Origin: Acidobacteriota bacterium
GTDB lineage: Bacteria > Acidobacteriota > Vicinamibacteria > Vicinamibacterales > UBA2999
Reading direction: 5' to 3'
Assembly (NCBI GenBank): GCA_020851565.1
Contig: JADZCN010000031.1
Span: 1 to 64,000, forward strand
DNA: 64,000 bases
Positions 26,231-35,001 of the stretch are shown one piece after another (the first letter of the stretch is position 1; each line of letters starts with the position of its first letter). Below the pieces are notes generated by a model. It did no database searches. It was not told the origin of the DNA and was given only the letters and a program-made list of their open reading frames with translations. The position numbers and the translations under genes are program-made.

Positions 26231-26253
26231 CGCGCCTCGACCGGCGACTGATC

Positions 26254-27150
26254 ATGAACCGTCTTGTTCTTCTCTTCACCGTGGTGGCGGCGGCCCTCGT
26301 CGCGGCGCCGATCGATGCCCAGGCGTCCGAGGCCGCACCCGTAGCCATTGTCGCCGTTGCGCGTGGCGAGGTGGCCTTGCGCGTGGGAGCGGAGGCCCGT
26401 CCGGTTCGGAGATTCGACCGGCTCGATCCGGGCGCCATCCTCGAGACCAGAGCGGGGGCCGAACTGGTGATCGTGTTCCGGTCGGGCGCAAGGCTGCGGG
26501 TGGGGGGCGACAGTCGCGTTCGCGTCGACGACGGACGGGCGGAACGGCTGGCCGGAGTCATCGAGCCAATGACGCCCGTGCCCACGGTGCCACTCGTCCC
26601 GGCCATCGCGGCCGGGAGCCGGACGACCACGGCCGTGCGCATCCGGTCCGACCAGATCCCGGGCCTTCAACCGGACCACGGCGCGACGACGCTGGCCGAC
26701 GCCACGGTGCTCGAGTTCGGAGCGGTCGCCGCGCGTGAGTACGACGTGGAGATCGAAGACGCATCCGCGATTGTCAGGTTCCGCCAGCGAGTGACAGCCA
26801 CGAGGGTGGAAGTGCCGCCGGGCACCCTGGCGCCCGGTGGCAGCTACGTCTGGAAGGTGGTCGCGCACGTGCCGAGCGGTTTCAATGCCCGGGGGGAGGG
26901 ACGCTTCCGAACGCTTGGCGCGCAGGAGGCCGAGACGAGGGCGCGGCTGCGGGCCGCCATGGGCATGAGCGATCCCGATGCGCTGGCGCTGCTTGCGGAG
27001 GTCGATGGCACACTCGGCCTGGTGCGCGAGGCCCTGGACGGGTTTCGTGCTGCACGCGCGGCTGGTGCGACCGACGAGGTCGTCGATGAACGAATCGCCG
27101 GGCTCACGCGGATGCTGAACGGCGCCGCGGCCGCACCGCCGCTTCGTTAG
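26254..27150 (+). CDS. Secreted FecR-like domain protein
   Basis: 298 residues from ATG 26254; a longer upstream frame overlaps the kinase gene and is a shadow. Signal peptide about 1-23 (ending IDAQA). A FecR domain follows (about 28-110; VARGEVALRVGAEARPV, GAILETRAGAELVIVFRSG, LRVGGDSRVRVD). An FN3-like segment (about 135-225) and a short helical C-terminus come next. FecR domains in such secreted proteins are thought to sense or bind in the periplasm. It sits 26 nt after the CHASE2 kinase and 14 nt before the FHA regulator, so the three look like one transcription unit. Confidence 0.82.
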   Translation: MNRLVLLFTVVAAALVAAPIDAQASEAAPVAIVAVARGEVALRVGAEARPVRRFDRLDPGAILETRAGAELVIVFRSGARLRVGGDSRVRVDDGRAERLAGVIEPMTPVPTVPLVPAIAAGSRTTTAVRIRSDQIPGLQPDHGATTLADATVLEFGAVAAREYDVEIEDASAIVRFRQRVTATRVEVPPGTLAPGGSYVWKVVAHVPSGFNARGEGRFRTLGAQEAETRARLRAAMGMSDPDALALLAEVDGTLGLVREALDGFRAARAAGATDEVVDERIAGLTRMLNGAAAAPPLR

Positions 27151-27164
27151 AGGGCGCGCACCCG

Positions 27165-28907
27165 ATGGCCCTGCGCCTCGTCGTCATCACCGAGCACGGA
27201 CAGCAGCGGTTCGTGCTGCGCGAAGGGGAGAATGTCGTCGGCTCCGGCGCGCGCTGTCACGTCCACATCACGCACCCCACGGTCTCCCGGGAGCACGCCC
27301 GCATCGTCGTGTCGGGAGGCCACGCAGTCCTCCAAGACCTGGCGTCGAGCAACGGCACCACGGTCGGGGCCCGCCGCGTCACCGAGGCCGAGCTGCGGCC
27401 CGGCATGCCGCTCTACTTCGGCCGCGTGCCGGCGGCCGTCGAAGAGGTGGCAGACGCTGACCTCGAAGTGGGCATTGCCTTCGCGCGCGGTGCAGACGGT
27501 CCTCCCTCGCCGCCGGCCGCAGTCGCGCCCGGCAGCACGGTGTCCTTCGAGCCGGTTGCGGCGTTCGTCCTCGACGAGCTGCCGCGCCTGCTGCGACGGC
27601 TGCTCGACCCTCGCGGGGGAGAAGGCCTCGCGCAAGCGGTGGGGCAGTCGCTGTTTGGCACCGTGCCGTGCCTGGCGCTCGACATCGCAGTGGAGAGCGG
27701 CGGGCGCGAGGCCCTCAGGTTCACGGCGCGCGCGGAGGGCGTTGACGTTCCAGACACCGCCGCTGATCGGGAGGGCGCGTGCGCGGGCATCGTGGTGCGC
27801 GCCCGGTTCCAGACCGCGCGCCTGGCGGATGCGTACGCGCCGCTGCTCGAGACCGCCGCCGCGCTGGTCGCGCTCGCCGACGCGCCGCGTGCCCGGCCGC
27901 CGCGGCCCGAGCGGCCGGTGGGGGAGGTGCCGCCTCCGCCCGACCCGCCCTCGCTCGTGGCATCCATGCGGCGCATCTACGGCGAGGCCGCGAAGGTGGC
28001 GCGGGGCGACGTGTCGGTGCTCATCACCGGGGAGTCGGGCACGGGCAAGGAGCTGCTCGCCCGCTACCTTCACACCGCCTCGTCGCGTGCGGACGGGCCG
28101 TTCGTGGCGCTCAACTGCGCCGCCCTGCCGCGGGACCTCCTGGAAGTGGAGCTCTTCGGCATCGAGCGCGGCGTGGCGACCGGTGTCGATTCGCGGCCCG
28201 GCAAGTTCGAGCTGGCCGACGGCGGGACGCTGTTCCTCGATGAGATCGGCGATATGGCCCCAGAGACGCAGGCCAGCATCCTGCGCGTGCTGCAGGAGCG
28301 GCAGGTCTACCGTCTTGGTGGCCGCGAACCGCACGCCGCCCGCATCCGCGTGGTGGCCGCCACCAATCGTGACCTGACGCCGATGCTCGAGGACGGTCAC
28401 TTTCGCACCGATCTGTACCATCGCATCGCCACGTGGGTCGTCGAGCTGCCGCCGCTCCGCGAGCGGCGCGCGGACATCCCCAGTCTCGCGGCGTTCTTTC
28501 TCGCGCGCGAAGCAGGCCGTCATGGACGACGCGTCGGCGGCCTCACGCGTGGCGCCGTGGAGGCGCTGACGGCCTTCGACTGGCCCGGCAATGTCCGGCA
28601 GCTCGAGCACGAGGTGGCGCGTGCGGTGCTCTTTCTCGAAGAGGGCGAGCTGCTGGACACCGCGCGCCTGCATCCCGCGATTCTCGCCCGCGTGACCGGG
28701 GCCGACGGGGGAGCCGGCGCCCTCGAAGAGGCGCGCGCGGCGGCCGAGCGCGAGGAGATCGTGAGTGCACTGCAGGCGCACAAGGGGGACGTCGGCCTGG
28801 CCGCGGCCCGCCTCGGCATCAGCCGCGCCACCGCGTATCGACGTCTCAAGAGCCTCGGCATCGACGCGACCGCGTGGCAGCGAGCGGCACCGACGCCGCG
28901 GGGTTGA
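27165..28907 (+). CDS. FHA-AAA+-Fis regulator lacking the sigma-54 contact loop
   Basis: 580 residues. FHA phosphothreonine-binding domain at about 5-90 (GSGARCHVH, TVSREHARIVV, LASSNGTTVG). A middle domain (about 120-250) without a recognisable family follows. The AAA+ domain has Walker A GESGTGKE (289-296) and Walker B LFLDEIGDM. The C-terminal Fis helix-turn-helix is clear (GDVGLAAARLGISRATAYRR). The GAFTGA loop that contacts sigma-54 is replaced by GVATGV (336-341) and followed by DSRPG. The protein is therefore unlikely to open sigma-54 promoters in the standard way. The FHA domain suggests it is controlled by the adjacent Ser/Thr kinase. Confidence 0.87.
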   Translation: MALRLVVITEHGQQRFVLREGENVVGSGARCHVHITHPTVSREHARIVVSGGHAVLQDLASSNGTTVGARRVTEAELRPGMPLYFGRVPAAVEEVADADLEVGIAFARGADGPPSPPAAVAPGSTVSFEPVAAFVLDELPRLLRRLLDPRGGEGLAQAVGQSLFGTVPCLALDIAVESGGREALRFTARAEGVDVPDTAADREGACAGIVVRARFQTARLADAYAPLLETAAALVALADAPRARPPRPERPVGEVPPPPDPPSLVASMRRIYGEAAKVARGDVSVLITGESGTGKELLARYLHTASSRADGPFVALNCAALPRDLLEVELFGIERGVATGVDSRPGKFELADGGTLFLDEIGDMAPETQASILRVLQERQVYRLGGREPHAARIRVVAATNRDLTPMLEDGHFRTDLYHRIATWVVELPPLRERRADIPSLAAFFLAREAGRHGRRVGGLTRGAVEALTAFDWPGNVRQLEHEVARAVLFLEEGELLDTARLHPAILARVTGADGGAGALEEARAAAEREEIVSALQAHKGDVGLAAARLGISRATAYRRLKSLGIDATAWQRAAPTPRG

Positions 28908-29002
28908 CGACGGGATTACACTGCCACTTGAGCCGCGCGTCTTCACACCAGAGCTTGCACGCTCGACGCGGGCGCGCGCCAGAACCTTCCTGGAGGTGCC
29001 GG

Positions 29003-29392
29003 ATGAGCACGCGGATTCGTGGCACGACGCCCCTTGCGGCGCTCCTTCTGGTGACCGCCACCGGCCTTCCGCTGGCGGTCAGCCCGGGCTGCAGCAGGTC
29101 GGCCGGCACCGACACGCCGCCCCACGTGGAGCACATGGTCCTGCCGCCCCACAAGGTCTGGCGCGTCATCTCGGTCCAGCCGTACGAGGGGCTGGAAGAG
29201 GTGGAGCTGGTGAAGGTGGACTGGCCGACCCAGGACAACCCGCGGCTGGCCTTCGCGCTCACGCGCGAGGATCTCAAGGCGGGTGATCCCATCTGCCTGG
29301 ACCACATCCTCGAAATCGACACGCTCTGGGCGCATCCGGTGCCCCAGGGCGGATGCGAGGCGCGGCCCATTAGGTCATCCGCCGGCCAGTGA
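29003..29392 (+). CDS. Small exported, possibly lipid-anchored protein
   Basis: 129 residues from ATG 29003 with GGAGGTG 5 nt upstream. A long frame beginning near 28433 is a shadow of the regulator gene. Residues 1-29 are a signal peptide ending VSPGCSR; the Cys could be lipidated, although the lipobox is weak. The mature part (about 85 residues) is beta-rich, with HKVWRVISVQPYEGLEEVEL and two cysteines (ICLDH, GGCEA). No family recognised. It lies 95 nt downstream of the FHA regulator. Confidence 0.65.
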   Translation: MSTRIRGTTPLAALLLVTATGLPLAVSPGCSRSAGTDTPPHVEHMVLPPHKVWRVISVQPYEGLEEVELVKVDWPTQDNPRLAFALTREDLKAGDPICLDHILEIDTLWAHPVPQGGCEARPIRSSAGQ

Positions 29393-29407
29393 CGGCGCAG
29401 TCCTGTC

Positions 29408-32245
29408 TCAGCCCGCCCGCGAGATGGAGGAGGGATCGCTTCGGGCCGGAACCATCTCGGGCCACGCGAACGGGCCGCGCTGGCGCTCGGCGTCGTGATC
29501 GGACCCGGCGGCGGAGTGCTTCGGCCCGAGCGGCTGTCGCCGGGCGACTACCTCCTCGGCCGACTGCGTCGAGAGCGGGCGCGAGAAGAGATACCCCTGC
29601 GCGTGGGTGCATCCGAGGCGCTCCAGCTCCAGCGCCTGCGCGGCACTCTCGATGCCCTCGGCCACCACGCTCGTGTTCAGCGTGCGGGCCAACGCGAGGA
29701 TGCTCTCGACGATGGCCGGCCGATCGGGCAGCAGCAGGCTGTTCACGAACGAGCGATCAATCTTCAGCGTATCCACCGGCAGGCGGTGCAGGTGGCTCAG
29801 CGACGAGTATCCCGTGCCGAAGTCGTCGAGGTAGATCTTCACGCCGAAGTCGCGCAGGTCCCTCAGCAACCCCGCCGCCGCCTTCGGGTTCTCCATCAAC
29901 GCGGTCTCGGTGATCTCGAGCCGTAGGTCGCTCGGCTGCAGGCCCGCATCCTGCACCGCCCGCTCGACAACGGTCAGGAAGTTCTGCTGGACGAGCTGCC
30001 GGCTGGACACGTTGACCGTGATGTAATCCAGCCCGCCCGGATAGCGCCGCTGCCAGCCCGCGAAAGTGCGGCAGGCTTCGCGGAGCACCCACGTGCCCAG
30101 GGGCTCGATGAGCCCGAGCTCCTCCGCCAGCGGGATGAACTTGTCCGGTGGGACCGGCTGATCGTTGCGCTTCCAGCGGATCAGCGACTCGAACCCCACG
30201 CACGCGCCCGAGGCGAGCGCCACGATGGGCTGGTAGTGCACCTCGAAGTCGCCCGCGGCGACGGCACGGCGGAGGTCGTTCTCAAGCCCGAGGCGATCGC
30301 GCGCCCGCGCGTGCATATCGGCGTCGAACATCTCGTGCCGGGCCTTGCCGCGCGTCTTCGCGTGATACATGGCGGTGTCGGCGTCGCGCATCAGCTCGTC
30401 GGGGCTGGCGTAGTCGGTCTTGCCGATCGCGATGCCGATGCTGGCCGAGGTGAACACCTCGCGGCCGCCGATCGCGAATGGTGCGCCGAGCGCCTCCTGC
30501 AGCCGGAACGCGATGGCGTTGGCCTGCTGCTCGTCGCCCAGGCTGTTGAGGAGGATGGCGAACTCGTCGCCGCCCAGCCGCGCGAGCACGTCGCTGGCGC
30601 GAAGGCACGACTCGAGCCGCCGGGACACCGCGGTGAGCAGCTCGTCGCCCACCAGGTGGCCGAGGCTGTCGTTGACCACCTTGAACCGGTCGAGGTCGAG
30701 ATAGAGTACGGCGAAGCGATCGCCGCCCGGGCGCGTGCGGGCGTCGGCCAGCCGCCTTCCCAGCCGCTCGACGAAGACCGCGCGGTTGGCCAGGCCCGTG
30801 AGCGGATCGATCTGCCCGGGTCCGCCGAGCCGATGCCGCGACATCACGGTCTCGGTGAGCGAGCCGGCCAGCCGCGTCGGGCGCGTGCCCACGCCGGCGC
30901 CACGGGCGGCCATGCCCCGGCAGAGGAACGAGCGGTAGGTGCCGTCTTCGTGCCGGAGCCGGATCTCGTGCTGCAGGCGATCCGTCGTGCCACCCAGGTG
31001 CGCGTTGATCGCATCCTTGAACGCGCCGATGTCCTCCGGGTGCACCCGTGCGAGCCACTCGTCGGCGCGGCCGACGCCGGGCCGCGGCGGCAGCCCGAGC
31101 ATGGCGCGCCAGCGGCCGGAGAAGAAGCACTGGTGCGTCTTCAGGTCCCAGTCCCACAGACCGTCGCTGGCAGCTTCCGCGGCCAGCGAGAGCCGCTCCT
31201 CGGTCCGCCTCACCGCGCTGTCGTGCCGCGCCTGATCCGTCACGTTCTGCCAGAGCAGCGTCGTCCCGCCGGCGACGCGGAGGATCTGGATGTCCAGGAC
31301 ACGCACGGCGGTGACCGTCGGCACGGTGATGCGCACGGTGGCGCGGGATCCGGGAGCCCGAGCCAGGTCGTCGACGGCCCGCTGCAGATCGGTGCCGGCG
31401 AGCGACGGGACCACGGCGAACAGGGAGCGTCCGAGCGCGCGCTGACGCGGGCACGCCAGCAACCGCTCGAGGGCATCGCTCCAGAGCGTCACCTCGCTTT
31501 GTGCACCCAGGACCGCCATCCCCTGGAGCGCGTCCACGACGGCGTGGCGATGGCGCGCCTCGTGTTCCGCTTCCTCATGGCGTGCGTACGCACGATACGC
31601 GAACGCCATCGGAACCGCCGAGATGGCCAGCAGTTCCCAGGCGCCGCGGGCCACGGCCTCGACGAGCCCCGTCGCGATACCCGCGGCAACCACGTGGGCC
31701 GGGCACGTCAAGAGGAGGCGGCCTGGCCAGGCGGGGGCCGCCGGTGTCCTCGTGATGAACGGGAGGATGCGCCCGGCAATGGCGGTCCGAACCACGCAGT
31801 ACGAGAGCACGGCCCCGGCGAGCGGTAAGGCCATCCACGGCCAATCGAGATATCGCAGCGTGCCGCCCAGCGCCAGGTACACGGCGCCCGCCCCTTCGAG
31901 CGCCAGGAGGCTGGTCGCAACGCCCGCGAGCGTGCGCCAGGCCCCGCTCCAGCCCCCGCGTGCGGCCAGCCCGCGCGCCACCTCCCCCGCGGCGGCCACC
32001 CACATCGCGGCGGGCAGGCCCAGCAGCATGAAGGTGGTGAGGTCGACGACGAAGGACGCCTCCATCCGATCCAGCTCGCGGGTGGAGACCGGTCTTGCGG
32101 CCAGCGCGGATGCCAGCATGGCCACCAGCGTCAGGCCAGCGAGTTCGAGCGGAGAGATCCCGAGAGGGCTGGAGAGCCACACCGCCACGGGCACCGCGAC
32201 AGCGGCGAGGCCAAGTGCGACGATCGGCGAAGGCATCGCGCGCAT
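29408..32245 (-). CDS. Membrane-bound PAS-GGDEF-EAL cyclic-di-GMP signalling protein
   Basis: 945 residues. The N-terminus (about 1-220) has six or seven hydrophobic helices with no named sensor signature. A degenerate PAS region (about 235-330) and a clear PAS (about 345-450; DGLWDWDLKTHQCFFSGRW) follow. The GGDEF domain has an intact GGDEF motif (558-562) and an RxxD product-inhibition site (RASD) five residues before it. The EAL domain reads ESL at 686-688, with later motifs intact (NVSSRQL, DDFGTGYSSL, KIDRSFV). Both diguanylate cyclase and phosphodiesterase activities are possible. The gene reads leftward from a 180-nt AT-richer gap. Confidence 0.92.
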   Translation of the reverse strand: MRAMPSPIVALGLAAVAVPVAVWLSSPLGISPLELAGLTLVAMLASALAARPVSTRELDRMEASFVVDLTTFMLLGLPAAMWVAAAGEVARGLAARGGWSGAWRTLAGVATSLLALEGAGAVYLALGGTLRYLDWPWMALPLAGAVLSYCVVRTAIAGRILPFITRTPAAPAWPGRLLLTCPAHVVAAGIATGLVEAVARGAWELLAISAVPMAFAYRAYARHEEAEHEARHRHAVVDALQGMAVLGAQSEVTLWSDALERLLACPRQRALGRSLFAVVPSLAGTDLQRAVDDLARAPGSRATVRITVPTVTAVRVLDIQILRVAGGTTLLWQNVTDQARHDSAVRRTEERLSLAAEAASDGLWDWDLKTHQCFFSGRWRAMLGLPPRPGVGRADEWLARVHPEDIGAFKDAINAHLGGTTDRLQHEIRLRHEDGTYRSFLCRGMAARGAGVGTRPTRLAGSLTETVMSRHRLGGPGQIDPLTGLANRAVFVERLGRRLADARTRPGGDRFAVLYLDLDRFKVVNDSLGHLVGDELLTAVSRRLESCLRASDVLARLGGDEFAILLNSLGDEQQANAIAFRLQEALGAPFAIGGREVFTSASIGIAIGKTDYASPDELMRDADTAMYHAKTRGKARHEMFDADMHARARDRLGLENDLRRAVAAGDFEVHYQPIVALASGACVGFESLIRWKRNDQPVPPDKFIPLAEELGLIEPLGTWVLREACRTFAGWQRRYPGGLDYITVNVSSRQLVQQNFLTVVERAVQDAGLQPSDLRLEITETALMENPKAAAGLLRDLRDFGVKIYLDDFGTGYSSLSHLHRLPVDTLKIDRSFVNSLLLPDRPAIVESILALARTLNTSVVAEGIESAAQALELERLGCTHAQGYLFSRPLSTQSAEEVVARRQPLGPKHSAAGSDHDAERQRGPFAWPEMVPARSDPSSISRAG

Positions 32246-32426
32246 CGAGATCGGGACCTGAGAAAGTGCAGGTTCTGCAAGTCCGGGACCGAAAATTTCT
32301 GCGGCGACAACTCACTGAATCGCGGTGGTTTACACAGATCTTCGCGGCGAGGGTGTACCTGGATGGAACAGGCGGAGGGGCCAGTTTTGTAATGGGCTTA
32401 CGGTTTTGTCTGGCGACCGAGCCGCG

Positions 32427-33728
32427 TCAGCCCTCTCGGGCGGCGGCCACGCCGGCCTCCTCATCCACGAGGCTGAGCAGCCAGGCCCCGGCGACGAAGA
32501 AGAGCAGGATGGCCAGCACCGCCGTGCGGCTCGACCCCGTGATGGCCACGCTCAGCGTGAACACCAGGGGCCCGAGCACGGTGGCGAAGCGCTCGGCGAC
32601 GGCGAAGAAGCCGAAGAACTCGGAGGTCTTGTTGGCGGGGATCATGCGCGCGAACAGCGCGCGGCTGAGGGCCTGCGCGCCGCCCTGCACCGTGGCCACC
32701 AGCGCCGCCAGGATGAAGAAGTGCGTCACCGTGGTCATGAAGTAGCCGAGGATGGTGGCCAGGGCGTAGACGGCGATGGCGATGAAGATGGCGCGCTTCG
32801 TGCCGATGCGCGTGCCGAGCGATCCGAAGAGGAACGCGAACGGGATGCCGAGGAACTGCACCATGACGAACGCCGCAATCTGCGCGGTCTGCGCAATGCC
32901 GATCTCGGCGCCGTACACCGCGGCCATCCGGATGATCGTCTGGATGCCATCCTGGTAGAGCAGCATCGCGAGGAAGAAGAGGAACGCGTGGCGGTAGCGG
33001 CGAATCTCCTTGAGGGTGTGACCCAGCCTCACGAACGCCGCGCCGATAGCGGACCCCTGCCGCTTGTCGTCCGGATCGAGCCTGACGGCCGGCTCGGGCA
33101 CGCCACGGAAGAGAGGGATGGAGAAGAGCGCCCACCACGCGGCCACCGAGACGAATGACGCCTTGACCGCGGCCGTGGTCGAGCCGAAGCCGAACCACTC
33201 CGGCTGGAGGATCCACGCGAGGTTCACCAGCAGCATCACGCCGCCGCCGACATAGCCGAGCGCATAGCCAGCGGCCGATACGCGGTCGGTGTCCTCGGCC
33301 TTCGCCACGTGAGGCAGGAGCGAATCGTAGAAGACGAGGGACCCGGACACCCCGATGTTGCCGATGAAGAACAGCAGGGAAGCCAGGCCGATGTCGCCCT
33401 CGCCGATGAAGACCATGGCGGCGCAGCTGGCGACGCCGATGGTCATGAAGGTACCGAGCATCCGCTTCTTGATGCCGCTGTAGTCGGCGAGCGCGCCGAG
33501 GATGGGCGCCGTCACGGCCACGGCGGCCACCGACACGGTCGTGATGAGGCCGAAGCGCGCCGTGGCGCCTGCGGCGTCGAGGCCGGCGGCGGCGTAGGTG
33601 GCGTAGAAGCTCGGGAAGACCGCGGTGATGACGGTGGTGAAGTAGACGGAGTTGGCCCAGTCGTACCAGGCCCACGCCCGCTGCTCGGGAGTGACGAGCC
33701 CGACGCGGGCGAGCAGGCGGTTCAGCAT
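32427..33728 (-). CDS. Major facilitator transporter, UMF1 family
   Basis: 433 residues with 12 predicted transmembrane helices. The N-terminal AWAWYDWANSVYFTTVITAVFP block is the hallmark of the UMF1 (Atg22/BtlA-like) branch of the MFS. Further typical segments are DYSGIKKRMLG and FFGFFAVAERFATVLGPLVF. Atg22 exports amino acids from the yeast vacuole; bacterial substrates are not established. It is monocistronic, with a GTGCTAACGT stretch about 20 nt before the ATG that could contain a -10 (TAACGT). Confidence 0.88.
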   Translation of the reverse strand: MLNRLLARVGLVTPEQRAWAWYDWANSVYFTTVITAVFPSFYATYAAAGLDAAGATARFGLITTVSVAAVAVTAPILGALADYSGIKKRMLGTFMTIGVASCAAMVFIGEGDIGLASLLFFIGNIGVSGSLVFYDSLLPHVAKAEDTDRVSAAGYALGYVGGGVMLLVNLAWILQPEWFGFGSTTAAVKASFVSVAAWWALFSIPLFRGVPEPAVRLDPDDKRQGSAIGAAFVRLGHTLKEIRRYRHAFLFFLAMLLYQDGIQTIIRMAAVYGAEIGIAQTAQIAAFVMVQFLGIPFAFLFGSLGTRIGTKRAIFIAIAVYALATILGYFMTTVTHFFILAALVATVQGGAQALSRALFARMIPANKTSEFFGFFAVAERFATVLGPLVFTLSVAITGSSRTAVLAILLFFVAGAWLLSLVDEEAGVAAAREG

Positions 33729-33780
33729 GCGGGACGCGCAGACGTTAGCACATCGACGATTCCCGGCCGCCGGGTGAGAC

Positions 33781-33886
33781 TCACGCGGGCGCGCTGCGTC
33801 GCCCGGCCCACCGGTCGGTCGGAGTGTCGTGTCCCGTCGCCGGTGAGCTCACGCGGGCGCGCTGCGTCGCCCGGCCCACCGGTCGG
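33781..33886. repeat. 38-bp direct repeat, two copies
   Basis: Positions 33781-33818 and 33849-33886 are identical over 38 bp (TCACGCGGGCGCGCTGCGTC and onward), spaced 68 bp start to start. The preceding bases are also similar (GGTGAGAC versus GGTGAGC), so the duplicated unit is about 45 bp. Confidence 0.8.
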
Positions 33887-34081
33887 CCCGCCGGTCACCT
33901 GTCCTCCGGCCCCGACAAGCACCTGGGCGAACTCGCCCTGCATTCGTGGGCTCAGACAGCGCCCTGTCCCTGCCTGCGGCCAGGTGTCGGATCGGTGCGT
34001 CGGCGGGCCTCCAACGGTGGGCCGGGCGCCGCGGCGCACCCGCGCGAGGCGACCTCGTGCGTGTGAAGAAACCCTATCTGC

Positions 34082-34190
34082 GCATCTGCGGCCCGTCTGC
34101 TCTGCCGCATCTGTGGCCGTGTCTGCGTCGTGCATCTGCGGCCTTGTCTGTGTTGCGGCATCTGCGCCTATCTGTGTCGCCGCATCTGCG
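34082..34190 (+). repeat. Five imperfect 25-bp tandem units beginning GCATCTG
   Basis: GCATCTG starts at 34082, 34107, 34132, 34158 and 34182 (intervals 25, 25, 26, 24). Each is followed by CGGCC/TGGCC-like bases and a second TCTG about 13 nt on. The array ends about 30 nt before the HipA-like GTG start. Confidence 0.75.
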
Positions 34191-34210
34191 TCATCGGTGT
34201 CCGTCTGGGT

Positions 34211-34216
34211 CACAAT
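34211..34216 (+). promoter_or_regulatory. Possible -10 element (CACAAT) of the HipA-like gene
   Basis: CACAAT ends 5 nt before GTG 34222, implying a leaderless transcript. Position and spacing match other genes in the window. Confidence 0.3.
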
Positions 34217-34221
34217 GGGCC

Positions 34222-35001
34222 GTGCCCGCACTGCGGACCATCACCGTCACCCGCTACGTCACGCCCCTCCGCGAAGGCGGTTCCCTCCCTGCCATCGTCG
34301 AGGCGGACGACGACGGGCTGTACGTACTGAAGTTCCGCGGGGCCGGGCACGGCGTGAAAGCGCTCGTGGCGGAGGTCATCGCCGGCGAGATCGGGCGCGC
34401 GCTCGGGCTCCCGGTGCCGGAGCTGGTGCTGGCCACGGTCGATCGCGACCTGGCACGCACCGAGCCGGACCCGGAGATCCACGCGCTCATCTACGACAGC
34501 GCCGGGTTGAACGCGGCGATGGACTACCTGCCAGGCGCGGTGAACTTCGACCCCGTCGTCCACCAGGTACCGGAGACGTTCGCGTCGAAGGTCGTCTGGT
34601 TCGACGCCTATGTGAGCAACGTGGATCGCACGCCGCGCAACACCAACATGCTGATGTGGCACCGCGCCCCGTGGCTCATCGACCACGGCAGCACGCTCTA
34701 CTTTCACCACGCGCCGGGATGGGCCGACGACCCGGCCCGCCCGGCGGCCGTGTTCCCGGCGATCAAGGATCACGTGCTGCTGCGCACGGCCACGCGGCTG
34801 CCGGACGTCGACGGGGAGCTGGCGGCCGCGGTCACGCCCGACGTGCTCGACGGCGTCCTCTCGCTCGTGCCGGACGAATGGCTCGAGGACACCGCCACCG
34901 GGGTCTCCGCAGCTGGTGCGCGGGCCGCGTATCGGCAGTACCTGCTCGCGCGGCTGGTAGCTCCGCGAGGCTTCGCTGAGGAGGCGGCTCGTGCCCGCTG
35001 A
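34222..35001 (+). CDS. HipA-like kinase domain protein
   Basis: 259 residues from GTG 34222. A longer frame upstream runs through the repeat array and is not credible. Features of the compact HipA-like (HipA_2) fold are visible: a nucleotide-lobe strand pair YVLKFRGAGHGVKALVAEVI, a putative catalytic loop FDAYVSNVDRTPRNTNML (Asp with Asn, compare NxDRHxxN of HipA) and a metal-binding LIDHGSTLYF. It lacks the C-terminal DNA-recognition part of full HipA. The gene overlaps the DUF3037 gene by 11 nt, a conserved pairing I recall from other bacteria. The role is unknown; a protein or small-molecule kinase is likely. Confidence 0.78.
   Translation: MPALRTITVTRYVTPLREGGSLPAIVEADDDGLYVLKFRGAGHGVKALVAEVIAGEIGRALGLPVPELVLATVDRDLARTEPDPEIHALIYDSAGLNAAMDYLPGAVNFDPVVHQVPETFASKVVWFDAYVSNVDRTPRNTNMLMWHRAPWLIDHGSTLYFHHAPGWADDPARPAAVFPAIKDHVLLRTATRLPDVDGELAAAVTPDVLDGVLSLVPDEWLEDTATGVSAAGARAAYRQYLLARLVAPRGFAEEAARAR

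Larger units (their letters stand above)
33729..34221. other. Repeat-rich intergenic region
   Basis: This 493-base gap between the UMF1 transporter and the HipA-like gene contains a 38-bp direct repeat and five imperfect 25-bp tandem units. No credible coding frame, tRNA or transposase remnant was seen; open frames across it are low-complexity and lack SD sequences. Confidence 0.6.

Noticed and set aside
34082..34190. CRISPR or integron attC sites
   Set aside because: Units are only about 25 bp and contiguous, with no palindromic repeat/spacer structure and no cas or integrase gene nearby.
33946..34221. N-terminal extension of the HipA-like protein
   Set aside because: It translates the 25-bp repeat array and has no SD; GTG 34222 has a fitting -10 hexamer.
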